Source of the DNA: Cycas panzhihuaensis
Taxonomy: Eukaryota; Cycadophyta
Assembly (NCBI GenBank): GCA_023213395.1
Contig: CM041465.1
Span: 234,119,741 to 234,183,740 of the forward strand
Direction: 5' to 3'
Length of the DNA stretch: 64,000 nt
Shown: positions 25,024 through 36,195 of the stretch, in pieces
Layout: the number at the start of each line of letters is the position of its first letter
Position numbering within the stretch: the stretch's first letter is position 1
Notes under the pieces: generated by a model
The model's input: the letters and a program-made list of their open reading frames with translations, nothing else
What the model was told of the DNA's origin: nothing
Databases searched by the model: none
Position numbers and translations under genes: made by a program

Positions 25024-26184
25024 TGTTGAGTAAACAAGGTCCCAATAACTAGAAACTACTACTAAGATCTAAACTATTTCACAACTAGTTATAGGAATCA
25101 AAACAGAAATTTAACATGCAAGTTCTTAAACTAGAGATAATATAATAAATAAGTTAGAAAGTTAAAGCATCATATATACACCTAATATAATGTGGTAAAA
25201 TCTTAGCAGTGTACTAGGGAAACATCTATACAAGAAAGGTATCAATCTTTATTATCAAAGAATAGAGAAATATACATAATCTATAGTAGAATGCTCATAA
25301 TAATAATAATCAGTCACCCAACTCCTCATACTATATCTAATACATCAAAAACTATCAACATAATGAAAAAACACCCTAAATTAGGCTATATAAGAGAGTT
25401 ATACAAGGCACAAATCTTGATCATAAAAACTAGAGTATTTTGAGTAAACGACCCTGATTGTCTTTACAATTTAGTATGCTTTTTAGTATAGTTTTTTGGG
25501 TTAGTAGCTATTGCCCCTGAACCCCCTCTTTACCGAGGGGAGGAGGGGGGATGTTCTGGCACCCCTCATACCACCCCACCAAGGAGGGCTCCTATCCCTC
25601 TTGGATTCCCCTGAGGAAGTTTTGGAGGAAAACTCCACTGCCAACCTATCAAAATTTTAACCTCCAAAACATTGTTTTCACATTATCTAACAATCTCCAC
25701 CTTGACAATAATTTACCTGATACTTTTCCTAGACCATTCATCACCTTTTCTGTAAATCAAGAGAAGTCAAACACTATTTGAACTTCTCTAATAGTATTGA
25801 TTTTGTGAATATGTTAGTACAATTCTGTTTTGTGTTAACCTTTTTAAGTGCCACTCTACTTATTTACACTGTGATCTTAAATAAAACTTCATCTGTTAAG
25901 CATAATCGTATTATGCTAAGAGCCCTTTTATCTAGATCATCTTATTTGTCATTGTCTATTCCTGTGGGTTTCTTCGATTTGCCTATAAGAGCTCTATACA
26001 AAGCTTGTTGTACCAGAATATCATATGCTTTCAACTTCCATAACTTGAAGTTATTTTTACCATTAAATTTCTCTACTTCAAACTTTACATTCACTAGTTT
26101 CGCTATTTGGTATAGAAAAAAAAAATGATGATACCAAAACCTTTACAAACTTGTTGTAAATATAAATATGGTTTTAACACTAGT
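25024..26184 (-). mobile_element. Array unit 14 (LTR 25,024-25,692; internal 25,693-26,184)
   Basis: Complete unit. The U3 block contains GGGGAGGAGGGGGG near 25,538-25,551 on the plus strand. Confidence 0.85.
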
Positions 26185-27331
26185 TGTTGAGTAAACTAGG
26201 TCCCAATAACTAGAAATTGCCACCAAGATCTAAACTATTTCGTAATTATTTATAAGAATCAGAATTAAAATTTAACATGCAAGTCATTAAACTAGAGATA
26301 ATATAATAAATAAAGTAGAAAGCTAAAGTATCACATACACACTTGATATAATGTGGTAAAACCCTAGTAGTATGCTAGGGAAACATCTGTATAGGAAATG
26401 TATCTATCTTTTTTATCAAAGAATGAAGAAATATATATAATTTGTAGTAGAATACTGACAATAACAATAGTCAGTCACCTAACTCCTCACAGTACATCCA
26501 ATACATCGAACACCATCAACATAATGAAAAAACACCCTAAATCGAGCTATATGAGAGAATCATACAATGCACAAAACTAGACCATAGAATCTAGGGTATT
26601 TTGAGTGAATGACCCTGATTCTCTTTATAATTTAGTATACTTTTTAGTGCTATTTTTTGGGTCATGGGCTATCATCCCTGAACCCTCTCTTTGCAGGGGG
26701 GTTTCTAGCATCCCCATACCCCCTAGCCAAGGGGGGCTCTTGCCCCCCTTAGATCCCCCTAAGGAAGTTTTGGGGGGGAAACTACATTACCAACCTATCA
26801 AAATTTTAGCCTCCAAAACATTGTTATCACATTATCTAATAATCTCCTCCTTAATAACAATTTACCTGATACCTTTCCTGAATCATTCATCAATTTTTTT
26901 GTAAGCCAAGAGAAGTCAAACACCATTTGAGTTTCTCCGATAGTACTAGTTTTATTAATATGTTAGCATAATTTTATTTTATGTTAACCTTCTCAAGTGC
27001 CACTCCACCTTCTTCTACTGTGATATTAAATAGAACTTTATCTACTAAGTATAATCGTATTGTGCTAAGAGCCCTTTTCTCTAGATCATCCCATTCGTCA
27101 TTGTCCATCTATGTGGGTTTCTTCAATTTACCTACAAGAGCTCTATACAAACCTTATTGTACTAGAACTTCATACACATTCTAATTCCACAACTTGAAGT
27201 TGTTCTTACCATTGAATTTCTCCACCTCAAACTTTGTATGCGCTAATTTCACCATTTGGTGTAGAAAACAAAAGCTAACACCAAAATCTTCATAAACTCG
27301 TTATAAAAATAAAAGTGTCTCTGATACCACA
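26185..27331 (-). mobile_element. Array unit 15 (LTR 26,185-26,841; internal 26,842-27,331)
   Basis: Last complete unit. The right boundary keeps a recognisable primer binding site (complement of CTCTGATACCACA). Confidence 0.85.
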
Positions 27332-27837
27332 TGTTGAGTAAATTAGGTCCCAATAACCAAAAACCGCCATCAGGATTTATATTATTTTGTAACTAGTTAC
27401 AAGAATCAAAACTAAAATTTAGCATGCAAGTTCTTAAACTAGAGATAATATAATAAATAAATTAGAAACCTAAAGCATCACGTATACACTAGATATAACA
27501 TGGTAAAATACTAGTATTGTGCTAAGGAAACATCCACACATAAAAGGTATCGATTTTTATTATCAAATAATGGATAAATATACATAATTTATAGTAAAAT
27601 ACACATATCAATAACAATCAGTCGCCTAACTCCTCACAGTACATCTAATATATTGAACAGTATCAACATAATGAAAAGATATCCTAAACCATGCTATATA
27701 AGAGAGTCATACAAGTCATAAATCTTGACCATAGAATCTAGGGAATTTTGAGTAAACCACCTCGATTGTCTTTATAATTTAGTATGCTTTTCATTGTTAG
27801 CTTTTTGGGTCTAGGGCTATCACCCTCGAAGCCCCTC

Positions 27838-27842
27838 TTTAC
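27838..27842. repeat. Target site duplication TTTAC, left copy
   Basis: TTTAC here is repeated exactly at 32,982-32,986, directly outside the Copia LTRs. This marks a normal integrase-mediated insertion into array unit 16. Confidence 0.9.
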
Positions 27843-28044
27843 TATTGGATATAATGTTTTATCTAGAGACCCACTTTGTATGTAACTTAAGACACTCACC
27901 ACTTGGACACGTGTCAGTTAGACATGTAGCGGTTACATTTAGTTCCAAAGGAGTTACAACTCCAACTTGTATAAATTTCCATTTAATTGATCAATAAGCA
28001 TTAAACCATTCAGTTCTATTCATCTGTGTCTTAGAATTCTATCA
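27843..28044 (+). repeat. 5' LTR of the nested Copia element
   Basis: 202 bp, expected TGTTGGATAT start changed to TATTGGATAT, ends TTCTATCA. It contains a TATAAATTTCC box (near 27,970) and an AATAAGC poly(A)-like signal. It is matched over its whole length by the 3' LTR. Confidence 0.93.
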
Positions 28045-28062
28045 TGGTATCGAGGCGGGTCA
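28045..28062 (+). other. Primer binding site of the nested Copia element
   Basis: TGGTATCGAGGCGGG follows the LTR directly. It resembles the initiator-Met tRNA complement TGGTATCAGAGCC but lacks one A after TGGTATC. Confidence 0.7.
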
Positions 28063-28722
28063 TCCCGTCGATTGAGAGAGGGTTGTGCCGGTGATTCAAG
28101 TTGTGTCCAAGCAAGATGCGGTAGAATAAGCGTGTGAAAGGCGAAGAAGTTCGGAAGGCAAGAAGGAGGCGGTGGCTCGGTCGATTAAAACAAAGGAGAG
28201 AAGAATTTTGGCGTATACGGACACGATGCAGAATCGTCTGGACAAAAATCAAAGTGCTCGAATGATCTAAAATTTGGCGGAAGGTAGATCGGACCATCCT
28301 CGCCATCTTTCTCTCGGCACAAAGTCATCGGGAGCCGTTTCAAGGGGTTTACCTAGTTTTCGAGAAGGGCATGGGTCTTAAGACACGGTACCCAAAATCC
28401 TCGATTTTCTCTTGATTTTCTCTCGAAAATATTCATAAACTCTTTGTATACTCAGACGCCCCATTGTGGTGATTTTGACTAATTTAAATGAGTGATTTGA
28501 TTGATATGAGCATTTTCTCAAAAAACCTAACCAAGATTGCTTTTCGCAGTTTTCTCCCAAACTAGGGACTGTCTTAGAAAAATAATTTCAGATCTGGAAT
28601 CCTCTCGCCTCCAGCTTTCTTTTGAGGTATAGTTTGCCTTCATCCATACACCTTCCGTACCGTACAAAAATCCGTACCGTTGTACGACCTAGGACGTCTG
28701 CAACTTATTTTTTGTGTCCATA
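28063..28722 (+). promoter_or_regulatory. Leader between primer binding site and gag
   Basis: About 660 bp of untranslated leader without a convincing plus-strand open frame. It would contain the packaging signal, whose position cannot be seen from sequence alone. Confidence 0.5.
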
Positions 28723-29598
28723 ATGTCTTCTTCTATCTTGGCTCTCTCTAATTCAGACAAGCTCACTGAAAATAACTACCATATATGGAAAATCAAAATA
28801 GAAACCCTTCTGAGAGCCAAAAATGCTTGGCAAATAACTCTTGAAAAGGAAGACAAGCCTAAAATAGTGGCGAGATCTAACAATTTGGGAAGAATGGGAT
28901 AGTCTTTGGAGTAATAGTGCTTAAGTTATCCATTTCGGCCCGCTACTTGTGTATGTGGAAAACTTAACCACTCTTCAAAATCTGGAAGTGCTTTGAGAAA
29001 TTGTATGGTCAAAAGAATAAAGCTAGAATAGTGGCACTCAAGGAGGAATTATTCAAGATACACATGAAAGAAACTGAAACTGTGACTGAATTCATGCACA
29101 AAGTGATATCCTTGTGGAATGATCTACTTAGCACAGGATCTGCAATTTCTGATTCTGAACTAGTTGAAATGGTAGCCAGTAAATTGCCTAAATCCTTCGA
29201 TATCACAATTTACACTATTACAAATAATGATCAGATAGCAACAATGACATTGGACACACTCACAGGACTACTCCTAAGGCAGGAATAAAGAAATAGAAGA
29301 TATGAAGACTCTGCAGAACTTGAAGATGCCTTTGTATCCAGGCTAAATTTGGGAACCAGAGGAAGAAGCAGAGGATGAGGAAGGGCTCCAGAGTTCAGAG
29401 CCCAGTCTCGAGGAAGATGGCAAGATTCGCGAGGAAGAGGACGCCTCTCAGCACCAAGGCGTACTACAAGCGTGGTAAGACCAGTCATTTTGCAAGTTCC
29501 TGTAGAGCATTTGACCTATGTTATCATTGTGGCCAAGCAGGACACTTTCCATACCAATGCCCAACTAGGAGAGCTGATATTCAGAAGGTAAAAGACCC
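28723..29598 (+). pseudogene. Copia gag, broken
   Basis: The ATG at 28,723 opens a frame with the gag N-terminal pattern LTENNYHIWKIKIETLLRAK. A frameshift near 28,890 ends it. The capsid part continues at about 29,001-29,288 (EFMHKVISLWNDL, ELVEMVASKLPKSF) and stops at TAA. After a further frame change the zinc knuckle CYHCGQAGHFPYQC (C-X2-C-X4-H-X4-C) lies at about 29,519-29,560. Gag forms the cytoplasmic virus-like particle and binds the RNA through the knuckle. Three interruptions make it non-functional. Confidence 0.9.
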
Positions 29599-30063
29599 AT
29601 GGGCAATTCTGAGAAGGAACAAAATGAAGAAGAAGAGGAGGAGACCGCATTCATCATTGCTCTTCTAGCATCTCTCCAAGATAAAGACGTGTGGTACATC
29701 GACTCAGGAGCATCGCGTCACATGACCAGCCGGGAAGAGTGGTTTGAAACCTTGCAGCCTTATGCCTCAGACAAATCTGTGGAGCTAGGGGATAAATATC
29801 CCCTCAACATCAAGGGTGTAGGAACCATTGCTGTAGAATTGCAAGGTAGCATCAAAAAAATTGGAAATGTGTTGTTAGTTCCTGACATAAAGATGAATCT
29901 TACATGCATATCCCAACTTGGAAAAAAGGGTCTGAGAACGGTCTTTGATGAAAAAGGATATTGTTATGTCCTTGACATGAAAAATAATGGCCATGCAATT
30001 GCAAAGGGGATAGAAAGTAATGACCTGTATAGATTGCTTTCATATCCTGTCACACTGTTGTAA
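29599..30063 (+). pseudogene. Copia protease region
   Basis: An open stretch of about 150 codons contains WYIDSGASRHMT, the DSGA aspartic protease active site (codons at 29,701-29,712), followed by the LGDKYPLNIKGVGTI and NLTCISQLGKKG stretches typical of the Copia protease-integrase linker. The protease would cut the polyprotein. The catalytic Asp is intact, but upstream and downstream breaks isolate the domain. Confidence 0.9.
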
Positions 30064-31260
30064 AAGCATGCACTGCTGTAAATCATAATGACAAAATGTG
30101 GCATTTCAAGTATGGACACCTTCCATTAGACAAATTAAAAAAATGAAAAAGGAAGGTTTAGTTGATGGACTCCCATCAATCACTTCAGATAATTTTGTAT
30201 GTAAAAGTTGTCAATCAGGGAAGCAGCAAAGATTGCCCTTCAAGGAAAGCAAATGGCGAGCCCAAAAGAAACTAGAACTCCGCTGATATATGTGGACCGC
30301 TCACTCTGCACTCCATCAACGGATGTAGATACTTTCTCACCTTCATAGATGATATGACAAGGAAAATCTGGGTCTATTTTTTGCATAACAAGTCCAAGTA
30401 TATGCAACATTCAAAGAGTTCAAAGCGGAAGTTGAACTAGAGTCCAAGAAAAATCAAATGCATACGATCGGATGGGGAGGTGAATACATTTCAAAAGAAT
30501 TCACGGAATATTGCAAAGTCAATGGAATTGAAGATGATCACCACTCCTATACACCTCAATCTAATGGGGTGGCGTAAAGGAAGAACAGAGTGATCATGGA
30601 AATGGCTCGTAGTATGGTGCATGGGAAAGGAGTCCCAAAGAATTATTGGGCAGAGGCAGTAAACACTGCATGTTACTTACTGAATAGGATCCCAACCAAA
30701 GCAATAGAACATCTTACACCTGAAGAAGCTTGGACAGGAAAAAAACCAGATGTTAGCCATCTAAAGGTATTTGGCAGTCAAGCCTTTGTACACATACCAG
30801 ACAAAAGAAGAACCAAGTTAGACTCAAAAAGCATAGAATGTATCATGATTGGATACAGTAAGAACTCTAAAGCCTACAAGTGCATAGATCCCAAGACAAA
30901 CCAGATATATGCAAGCCGTGATGTTGTGTTCAACGAAGATAGTGATGAAGAGATTAGCAAGCAAATCCAAGTGATAGAGGGACATTCTCAGAACATTCTT
31001 CAAGAACCACCTAAAGAAGAACCTAAAGAACGATCCGAAATTACCTCTGAAGATCTTCTAGAAGAAACTCAGGAAAGTCACCCTACTTCGGAAGATGAGG
31101 AAACATTTCCAGATGAACCCAAGGCAGTTGAAACAGAAAAAGAAAAAAGGCTTCCCAAATGGTATCTCAAAACCATTGAGGAAATAAAGGAAGACATCTT
31201 ACCACACAGGACAAGAAGCCAAAAACCAAGGGCTCTGTCTGACCATACGGAACCATGATC
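30064..31260 (+). pseudogene. Copia integrase, broken; catalytic Glu codon is a stop
   Basis: The pre-integrase zinc finger (WHFKYGHL ... CKSCQSGKQ) lies at about 30,098-30,230. The core follows across a stop with DICGPL, FIDDMTRKIWVYF and SDGGGEY-like residues. At the position of the third catalytic residue, the canonical NGV-ERKNR motif reads GTG GCG TAA AGG, so the Glu codon is TAA (30,575-30,577). The C-terminal part is open from 30,590 to 31,258 (RSMVHGKGVPKNYWAEAVNT, LKVFGSQAFVHIP) with an acidic linker toward RT. It would have joined element DNA to the host chromosome. Confidence 0.9.
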
Positions 31261-31300
31261 ATATACAGAAGCTAAAGAACACTCAGTTTGGAGAAATGTC

Positions 31301-32218
31301 ATGAATTCTGAATTAGACTCTATCATCAAGAATCAAACATGGGATTTAGTAGAATTACCACCAAATAAATCAGTGGTAAATTACAGATGGATCTACAAAA
31401 TAAGGGAAGGCGCAAATGGGAAAGTGGAAAAATATAAGACTAGGTTAGTTGCTAAGGGATACACTCAAATAGCTGGGGTGGACTATGATGAAACCTTCTC
31501 ACCAGTAGCAAAACTCAGCACTGTGAGAACAGTAATTGCTCTAGCAGCTCAAAAAAATTGGAATGTGTATCAACTAGATGTCAAAAGTGCATTTCTAAAT
31601 GGAGAGATCAAGGAAGAAGTGTATATGGCCCAACCTGAAGGATACGTTAAGCAGGGTCAGGAACACTTGGTCTGCAAATTAAAGAAAGCCTTGTATGGTC
31701 TGAAGCAAGCTCCTCGTGCTTGGTATGTCAAACTTGATGAATACCTATGTGAAAATGGGTTCAGCAGGTGCAGCTTAGACTCAAGCTTGTATGTAAAAGG
31801 TACAAATGAAGCTGTCACAATTCTGGTTATATATGTTGATGACATGATACTTACAGGTAATGATGTTGAATCTGTAAGTGACATAAAACATCAATTGGAG
31901 AGGAAGTTTGAAATGACCGACCTAGGTCTTCTCAACTATTACCTAGGGATCCAAGTAGAACAACAGGACACTGCATTCACCTTATGTCAGACCAAATACA
32001 TCAAAGATTTGCTAGCAAAGTTCAGAATGGAAGAGTGCAATCCATGCAGTACACCCATGGAAGTCAATTGCAACATGATACCAGACGAAGAAGAACCTCA
32101 CATCAATGTCGCATTGTACAGGCAACTTGTTGGGAGTCTTATCTATCTGACAGCAACCAGACTAGACATTGCTTATTCTGTGGGATTAATATCTAGATAC
32201 ATGCATGAGCCAAGATAA
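31301..32218 (+). pseudogene. Copia reverse transcriptase (longest open domain)
   Basis: About 305 open codons cover the full palm and fingers: NQTWDLVELPPNKSVVNYRW, YKTRLVAKGYTQ, DYDETFSPVAKLSTVR, QLDVKSAFLNGEI, LKKALYGLKQAPRAWY and the catalytic YVDDM (31,832-31,843), then MTDLGLLNYYLGI. All key residues look intact. The frame is separated from integrase by a TGA near 31,256 and from RNase H by a TAA at about 32,216. RT copies the element RNA into DNA inside the particle. As a lone domain without a start it is probably inactive. Confidence 0.93.
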
Positions 32219-32764
32219 AGACATTAGCAAGCAGCAAAGAAGATACTAAGGTATCTGAAAGGAACAACAGAACTAAAGTTGACATATCCAAAGGAGAATA
32301 CAACTCAGTTAATCGGATACTGTGACTCAGATTGGGCAGGTGACAAGGAACAAAGAAAATCCACTAGCGGACATTGCTTCTTCCTTGGATCAGCTCCTAT
32401 CTCTGAGCGATGAGAAACAAGCCACGTGGCCATGTCATCCACGTAGCAGTACAAGTCGGTATCGGTGCCACCACGAGCGGTTTGGTTGAGGCAACTTCTT
32501 CAAGATCTAAATCTGTCTCAACAAGAAGCCACTATACTCCATTGTGACAATCAGAGTGCAATCAAGATTGCAAAGAACCCAGTACTGCATGCTAGAACAA
32601 AACACATTGAGGTGCATCAACACTTCATCCGAGAAAAGATTCAAAATAAGGAAATCAATCTTGTGTACTGCCCAACTTCAGATCAAGTGGCTGACATTCT
32701 GACCAAGCCTTTGGGTAAAGATAAATTTCAAATTCTCAAAGACAAAATAGGATTAACTAGATAA
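32219..32764 (+). pseudogene. Copia RNase H, broken
   Basis: Starts with RYLKGTTELKLTYP, then GYCDSDWAGDKEQRKSTSG with the first catalytic Asp. A TGA and TAG occur near 32,412 and 32,445. The second half is open from 32,465: WLRQLLQDLNL, CDNQSAIKIAKNP, ARTKHIEVHQHFIREKI, DQVADILTKPLGKDKF and a TAG-type end just before the polypurine tract. RNase H degrades the RNA strand after copying. Confidence 0.92.
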
Positions 32765-32770
32765 AACATT

Positions 32771-32779
32771 AAGAGAGGG
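32771..32779 (+). other. Polypurine tract of the nested Copia element
   Basis: AAGAGAGGG lies directly before the TG of the 3' LTR and would prime plus-strand synthesis. Confidence 0.85.
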
Positions 32780-32981
32780 TGTTGGATATAATGTTTTATC
32801 TAGAGACCCACTTTGTATGTAACTTAAGACACTCACCACTTGGACACGTGTCAGTTAGACATGTAGCGGTTACATTTAGTTCCAAAGGAGTTACAACTCC
32901 AACTTATATAAATTTCCATTTAGTTGATCAATAAGCATTGAACCATTCAGTTCTATTCATCTGTGTCTTAGAATTCTATCA
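32780..32981 (+). repeat. 3' LTR of the nested Copia element
   Basis: 202 bp, TGTTGGATAT start and TTCTATCA end, followed by the TTTAC duplication. It has four A/G differences from the 5' LTR. Confidence 0.93.
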
Positions 32982-33223
32982 TTTACAAGGGGGAGTTCTG
33001 GTACCCCTCAGCCAAGGGGGCTCATGCCCTCCTTGGATCTTCTTGAGGAAGCTTGGTTTGGGGGGGGGGAAGGAACTGCGCTACCAACCTATCAAAATTT
33101 TATGATGTTCTCCTTATACATTACATACATATATATGGGGCTATTAAGGCTGCCCATCTCTTAGACTTATGCATGTGGGATAAATACAATATAAGTAACC
33201 TCATATGGTGGAGGATCATAACA

Positions 33224-35134
33224 TGGACCTAAACTAGATATCCTTAGATTGCTAAGGTATCATCATTGTCTTAATTAAAAGTAGAAGATATGGAGTTCAG
33301 GAAGTCTTAAGGGGCCACCTTTGCCCAACTCTTAGGAAGGTGTTTTTGCCTAGTTATGCTATCTAATAAAGTATAGATGTGGAATGTGATAAAAGGCATG
33401 GATATAAGAGGGGAGTACTAGAATCTACTAACCTACAAAACTAGCTAAGGAGTTCTAGATTTAGAGCTACACTAATAGTATTTTTAATATCCTTCCCAGG
33501 GACTCCTTTCATATAATCTTTTCAACCTTTTGGATTCTACTTAGATATAGGAAAGGGTAGGCAAATGGAAAAGTTATCCTTTTTATTTTCCTCCTTTTTC
33601 TTGTTTCCTTTCCTTATTTGTATTTGTCTTATTTTTCTTTTAGTTTAGCTTTCTCCTTTTTTTTTTTGTTCTTTTTGTGTTTTTTTTTTTTTAATTCAAT
33701 AAAGCAAAATAAAATGTATTGGAAGGGCTACTTTACTTCTAATCAATAAACAAAGGGAAACTAAAACTAGATGCATGCAAACTTTTATGTCATTTTTAAT
33801 TTTCTTTAAAGAAAATGAAAGATGTAAATGCAAATATGAAATTATGCTTGTACGTGCAACTTATACACCTTATAATGAATAGAAAGGTACTTTTAAGAGA
33901 TGCAATACATGCAATATGATTGTTCATATAAACTTTCTAAAGAAATAAATAACATACAATGTTATTTAATTGGTATTACCTTACATGGATGCAACTAATT
34001 CTTTAAAAGGATGATGTATTATGAAAAAAATGAAGAGATTTGAAGAAGATTTTACTACTATTTTCAATGTCTTTTTAGACCTATAAGATCACATGCAATC
34101 CATAAATCTGAACCACAACTTTTAGATAAGAAACTAGCTTCAAAGACTCTATCATGGTTGGAGTAAGAAAGACTCCAAAAGGATCCTTGAGCCTTTAACA
34201 AACTAAAAATTCAAATATACATTCCATATTTAATATTTTTAACTCTTCTTTTGAAGAGAAAAATAGTAAACTTAAGAATGAAACTAAACAAACCACAATA
34301 CTACAGAATTGAAACTTCTTTCCTATTGCAAATGAATGCATCTGAATATCAATTTTCCTTTCAGATAATTAATATTTTCTAATGTTTTCCCTTAAAATAA
34401 ACTAAGGGAGAAACCCAACTAAGCAAAAAGCTAAACCATAACCAAACAATGGCAAATTGCTTGAAACATAAGCTACTATAGGAGAATAGGAAGGGATAGC
34501 TAGATAAGCAATGGAGAGATGACCATGCTCCACCCTAGTCTAATCCATAAGGAACCCCATAAAGGGCTAACCTTTCAACAAGTATTTTGAAACCCAAAAT
34601 GAGTACAAGACCAATACAGTAATTAGCCAAAGAAAAAAGTAATTTTTGAGCAAAATCCACCTTCAAAATACTATGAAATAAACTAGAAGATTAATAGGAA
34701 AGACCTTTCCTAATTAGAAGAAGTTTGAAGTATGAAACTTTGATAAAAGTCCACAAGAATGAAGCTTAGACCATCAACATTCAAATATCAATAAAGCATG
34801 AAGTCGTAGCATCAAAAATCTTCCATGATTTCATCCATAAGTCTATTCAAAATCTAAATTTTAGTGACAACAATAGTAGTCTTCAAAATCTCTAAGAAAA
34901 CTAAAAAAATTCACTACAAACTTGAGTAAAATCACTATTAACTAATTAATAATGAATCACAAAACCCTTGACATCATTCCTGGGCATCAAAGAGATTAGA
35001 TCCCAACAAATTTGGGTAGTGACATATAAAATTTTAGCATGCTAACTGAGTTTTGCATGCATGACAATAAAAAACATAATCGATTATATTTTTGGATCTA
35101 TAAAAATGTGACTTTATACTAAAAGCACAACTAA
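33224..35134 (-). repeat. Left (3') LTR of the Tat-like element, outer part
   Basis: Starts TGGACCTAAACTAGAT and is collinear with 55,364 onward at roughly 85% identity by eye, including two long T-rich tracts (33,590-33,695 versus 55,730-55,850). It is interrupted at 35,134 by the nested Gypsy and continues at 41,835. Confidence 0.8.
35130..35134. repeat. Target site duplication ACTAA, left copy
   Basis: ACTAA here and at 41,830-41,834 flank the nested Gypsy element exactly. The uninterrupted homologous site is near 57,300 in the other LTR. Confidence 0.9.
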
Positions 35135-36190
35135 TGATCCAAGAGGATCTACCATATGTTTACAGGATGCGGAAAATGCTAGGCATTGGCATAACTAAAA
35201 GAGATATGGCCAAATGGTATAAAAATTCTATGAAATTTTGTTTAAAGGGATAAGACACATCCCACTAGATGTGTACAAAAGGTGGGGTTCAGAAAATATC
35301 ATTTGATTAGAGTTCAAGCCTTGTCTTTGCATAAAAATTAATCCCACAGCTAGCAGAAAAAAAAATAGAAAATATATATTATCATTATATGAATAGAACC
35401 ATGGCCAAATGACATCCAAATGAGCTAAAATTTTGAGGAAGCGGAGGAGACATGCGTTCCTATACGTGTACAAAATTTGAGCTGAATTGGAGTCCGTTAA
35501 AGTTAGTTATAAGCCGCAACTTTTAAGAATTGCATGAAGGCCACTTGGACAGCAGAAAAACAGCAAATACATATTATTATTAAATGAATAAAAATGTAGT
35601 CAAATGACATCCAAATGAGCTGAAAATTTGAGGAAGCTGAGGGGACATGCGTTCCTATACGTGTACCAAATTTGAGCCAAATTGGAGTACGTTAATATCT
35701 GTTACAAGCTGTAACTTTTTAAGAATTGTATGAAGGCCACTTGGACAACATGCATTCTGGTGGTTAGTGGTTATACTTGCATGATTGCCACTTGTTAAAC
35801 ATGCAATTCAAGTTTCTTTCTATAAATTGAGCCCTTCTATAGGTTGGAGAGGTGGTTCTTGGAGACTTGACTTGGGAAGCATCCTTAGAGAGGCATTTGG
35901 AGGGTTGGAGTCCCCCTTATGGTATAATTGTAACATTTATTCCTTGTAATTTTACCATTCTTTTGCTAGTTGATTTCTCCACCATTAAATGGAGATTTTC
36001 ATGGTTTAATAAAAGTATTACTCCTCATACTTTTGGATGAATGTCAAGAATAAATGATTTGGTGTAGAATTTTCCTTTCATGGGCTCATTGTTGTTTTGA
36101 TGTTATTGAGCTTTCTACACTAACTCTCAGGATCTCAAGGAGGAAAGGTTGATAATTGATTTCTTCACCAACTAATCTCTTTTGGGATCA
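35135..36190 (+). repeat. 5' LTR of the nested Gypsy element
   Basis: Begins TGATCC and ends GGGATCA. A TATAAATT box lies at 35,821 and AATAAA near 36,008. Both LTRs carry the same 62-codon open frame (35,852-36,040 and 41,491-41,679), probably a by-product of LTR identity. Confidence 0.93.
35352..35746 (+). repeat. ~199 bp internal tandem duplication within the Gypsy LTR
   Basis: Two units, from about 35,352 and 35,551, each begin AGCAGAAAAA and end ...GGCCACTTGGAC. A weaker third copy can be traced upstream from about 35,200 (ATGGCCAAATG...GTGTACAAA). The 3' LTR has the same structure at about 40,990-41,386. Confidence 0.8.
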
Positions 36191-36195
36191 TATTT

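Larger units (their letters stand above)
27843..32981 (+). mobile_element. Nested Ty1/Copia retrotransposon (5.1 kb, defective)
   Basis: This is a full-length element with two 202 bp LTRs, primer binding site, gag, protease, integrase, RT, RNase H, polypurine tract and a perfect 5 bp target duplication. The domain order PR-IN-RT-RH is that of Ty1/Copia. The LTRs differ at four positions by eye, all A/G transitions, so the insertion is much younger than the array it sits in. The polyprotein is interrupted by several stops and at least one frameshift, so it is not autonomous. The AT/GC balance of its coding part is closer to that of active genes than the surrounding decayed repeats. Confidence 0.95.
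10569..33103 (-). repeat. Tandem array of 16 shared-LTR, internally deleted Copia units
   Basis: Fifteen full head-to-tail units of about 1.12-1.16 kb (one shortened to 746 bp) and a truncated sixteenth fill this interval, apart from the Copia insertion at 27,843-32,981. Each unit is one LTR (~645-675 bp) plus an internal region (~490 bp). On the minus strand the LTR runs from TGTTAGATAATGTGACAACA to a TTTACTCAACA end. It is followed by ACTTGGTATCAGAGCC-type primer binding sites on one side and preceded by AAGGTGGAGATT as polypurine tract on the other. The LTR carries a TATA-like TTATAAAG and an AATAAAGATCGATACC poly(A) region. Neighbouring units differ at many positions, largely by transitions, so the array is old and not recently homogenised. 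The right edge breaks off about 20 bp before the LTR end. Confidence 0.92.
27332..33103 (-). mobile_element. Array unit 16, split by a Copia insertion and truncated
   Basis: The LTR part at 27,332-27,842 continues at 32,987-33,103 after the Copia insertion and its 5 bp target duplication. The two halves join smoothly into the G-rich U3 block seen in the other units. The copy ends about 20 bp before the expected LTR terminus, where it abuts unrelated sequence. Confidence 0.85.

Noticed and set aside
35852-36040. 62-codon ORF conserved in both LTRs of the nested Gypsy
   Set aside because: Identity is explained by the LTRs being recent copies of each other. The frame lies around the R region and has no recognisable domain.
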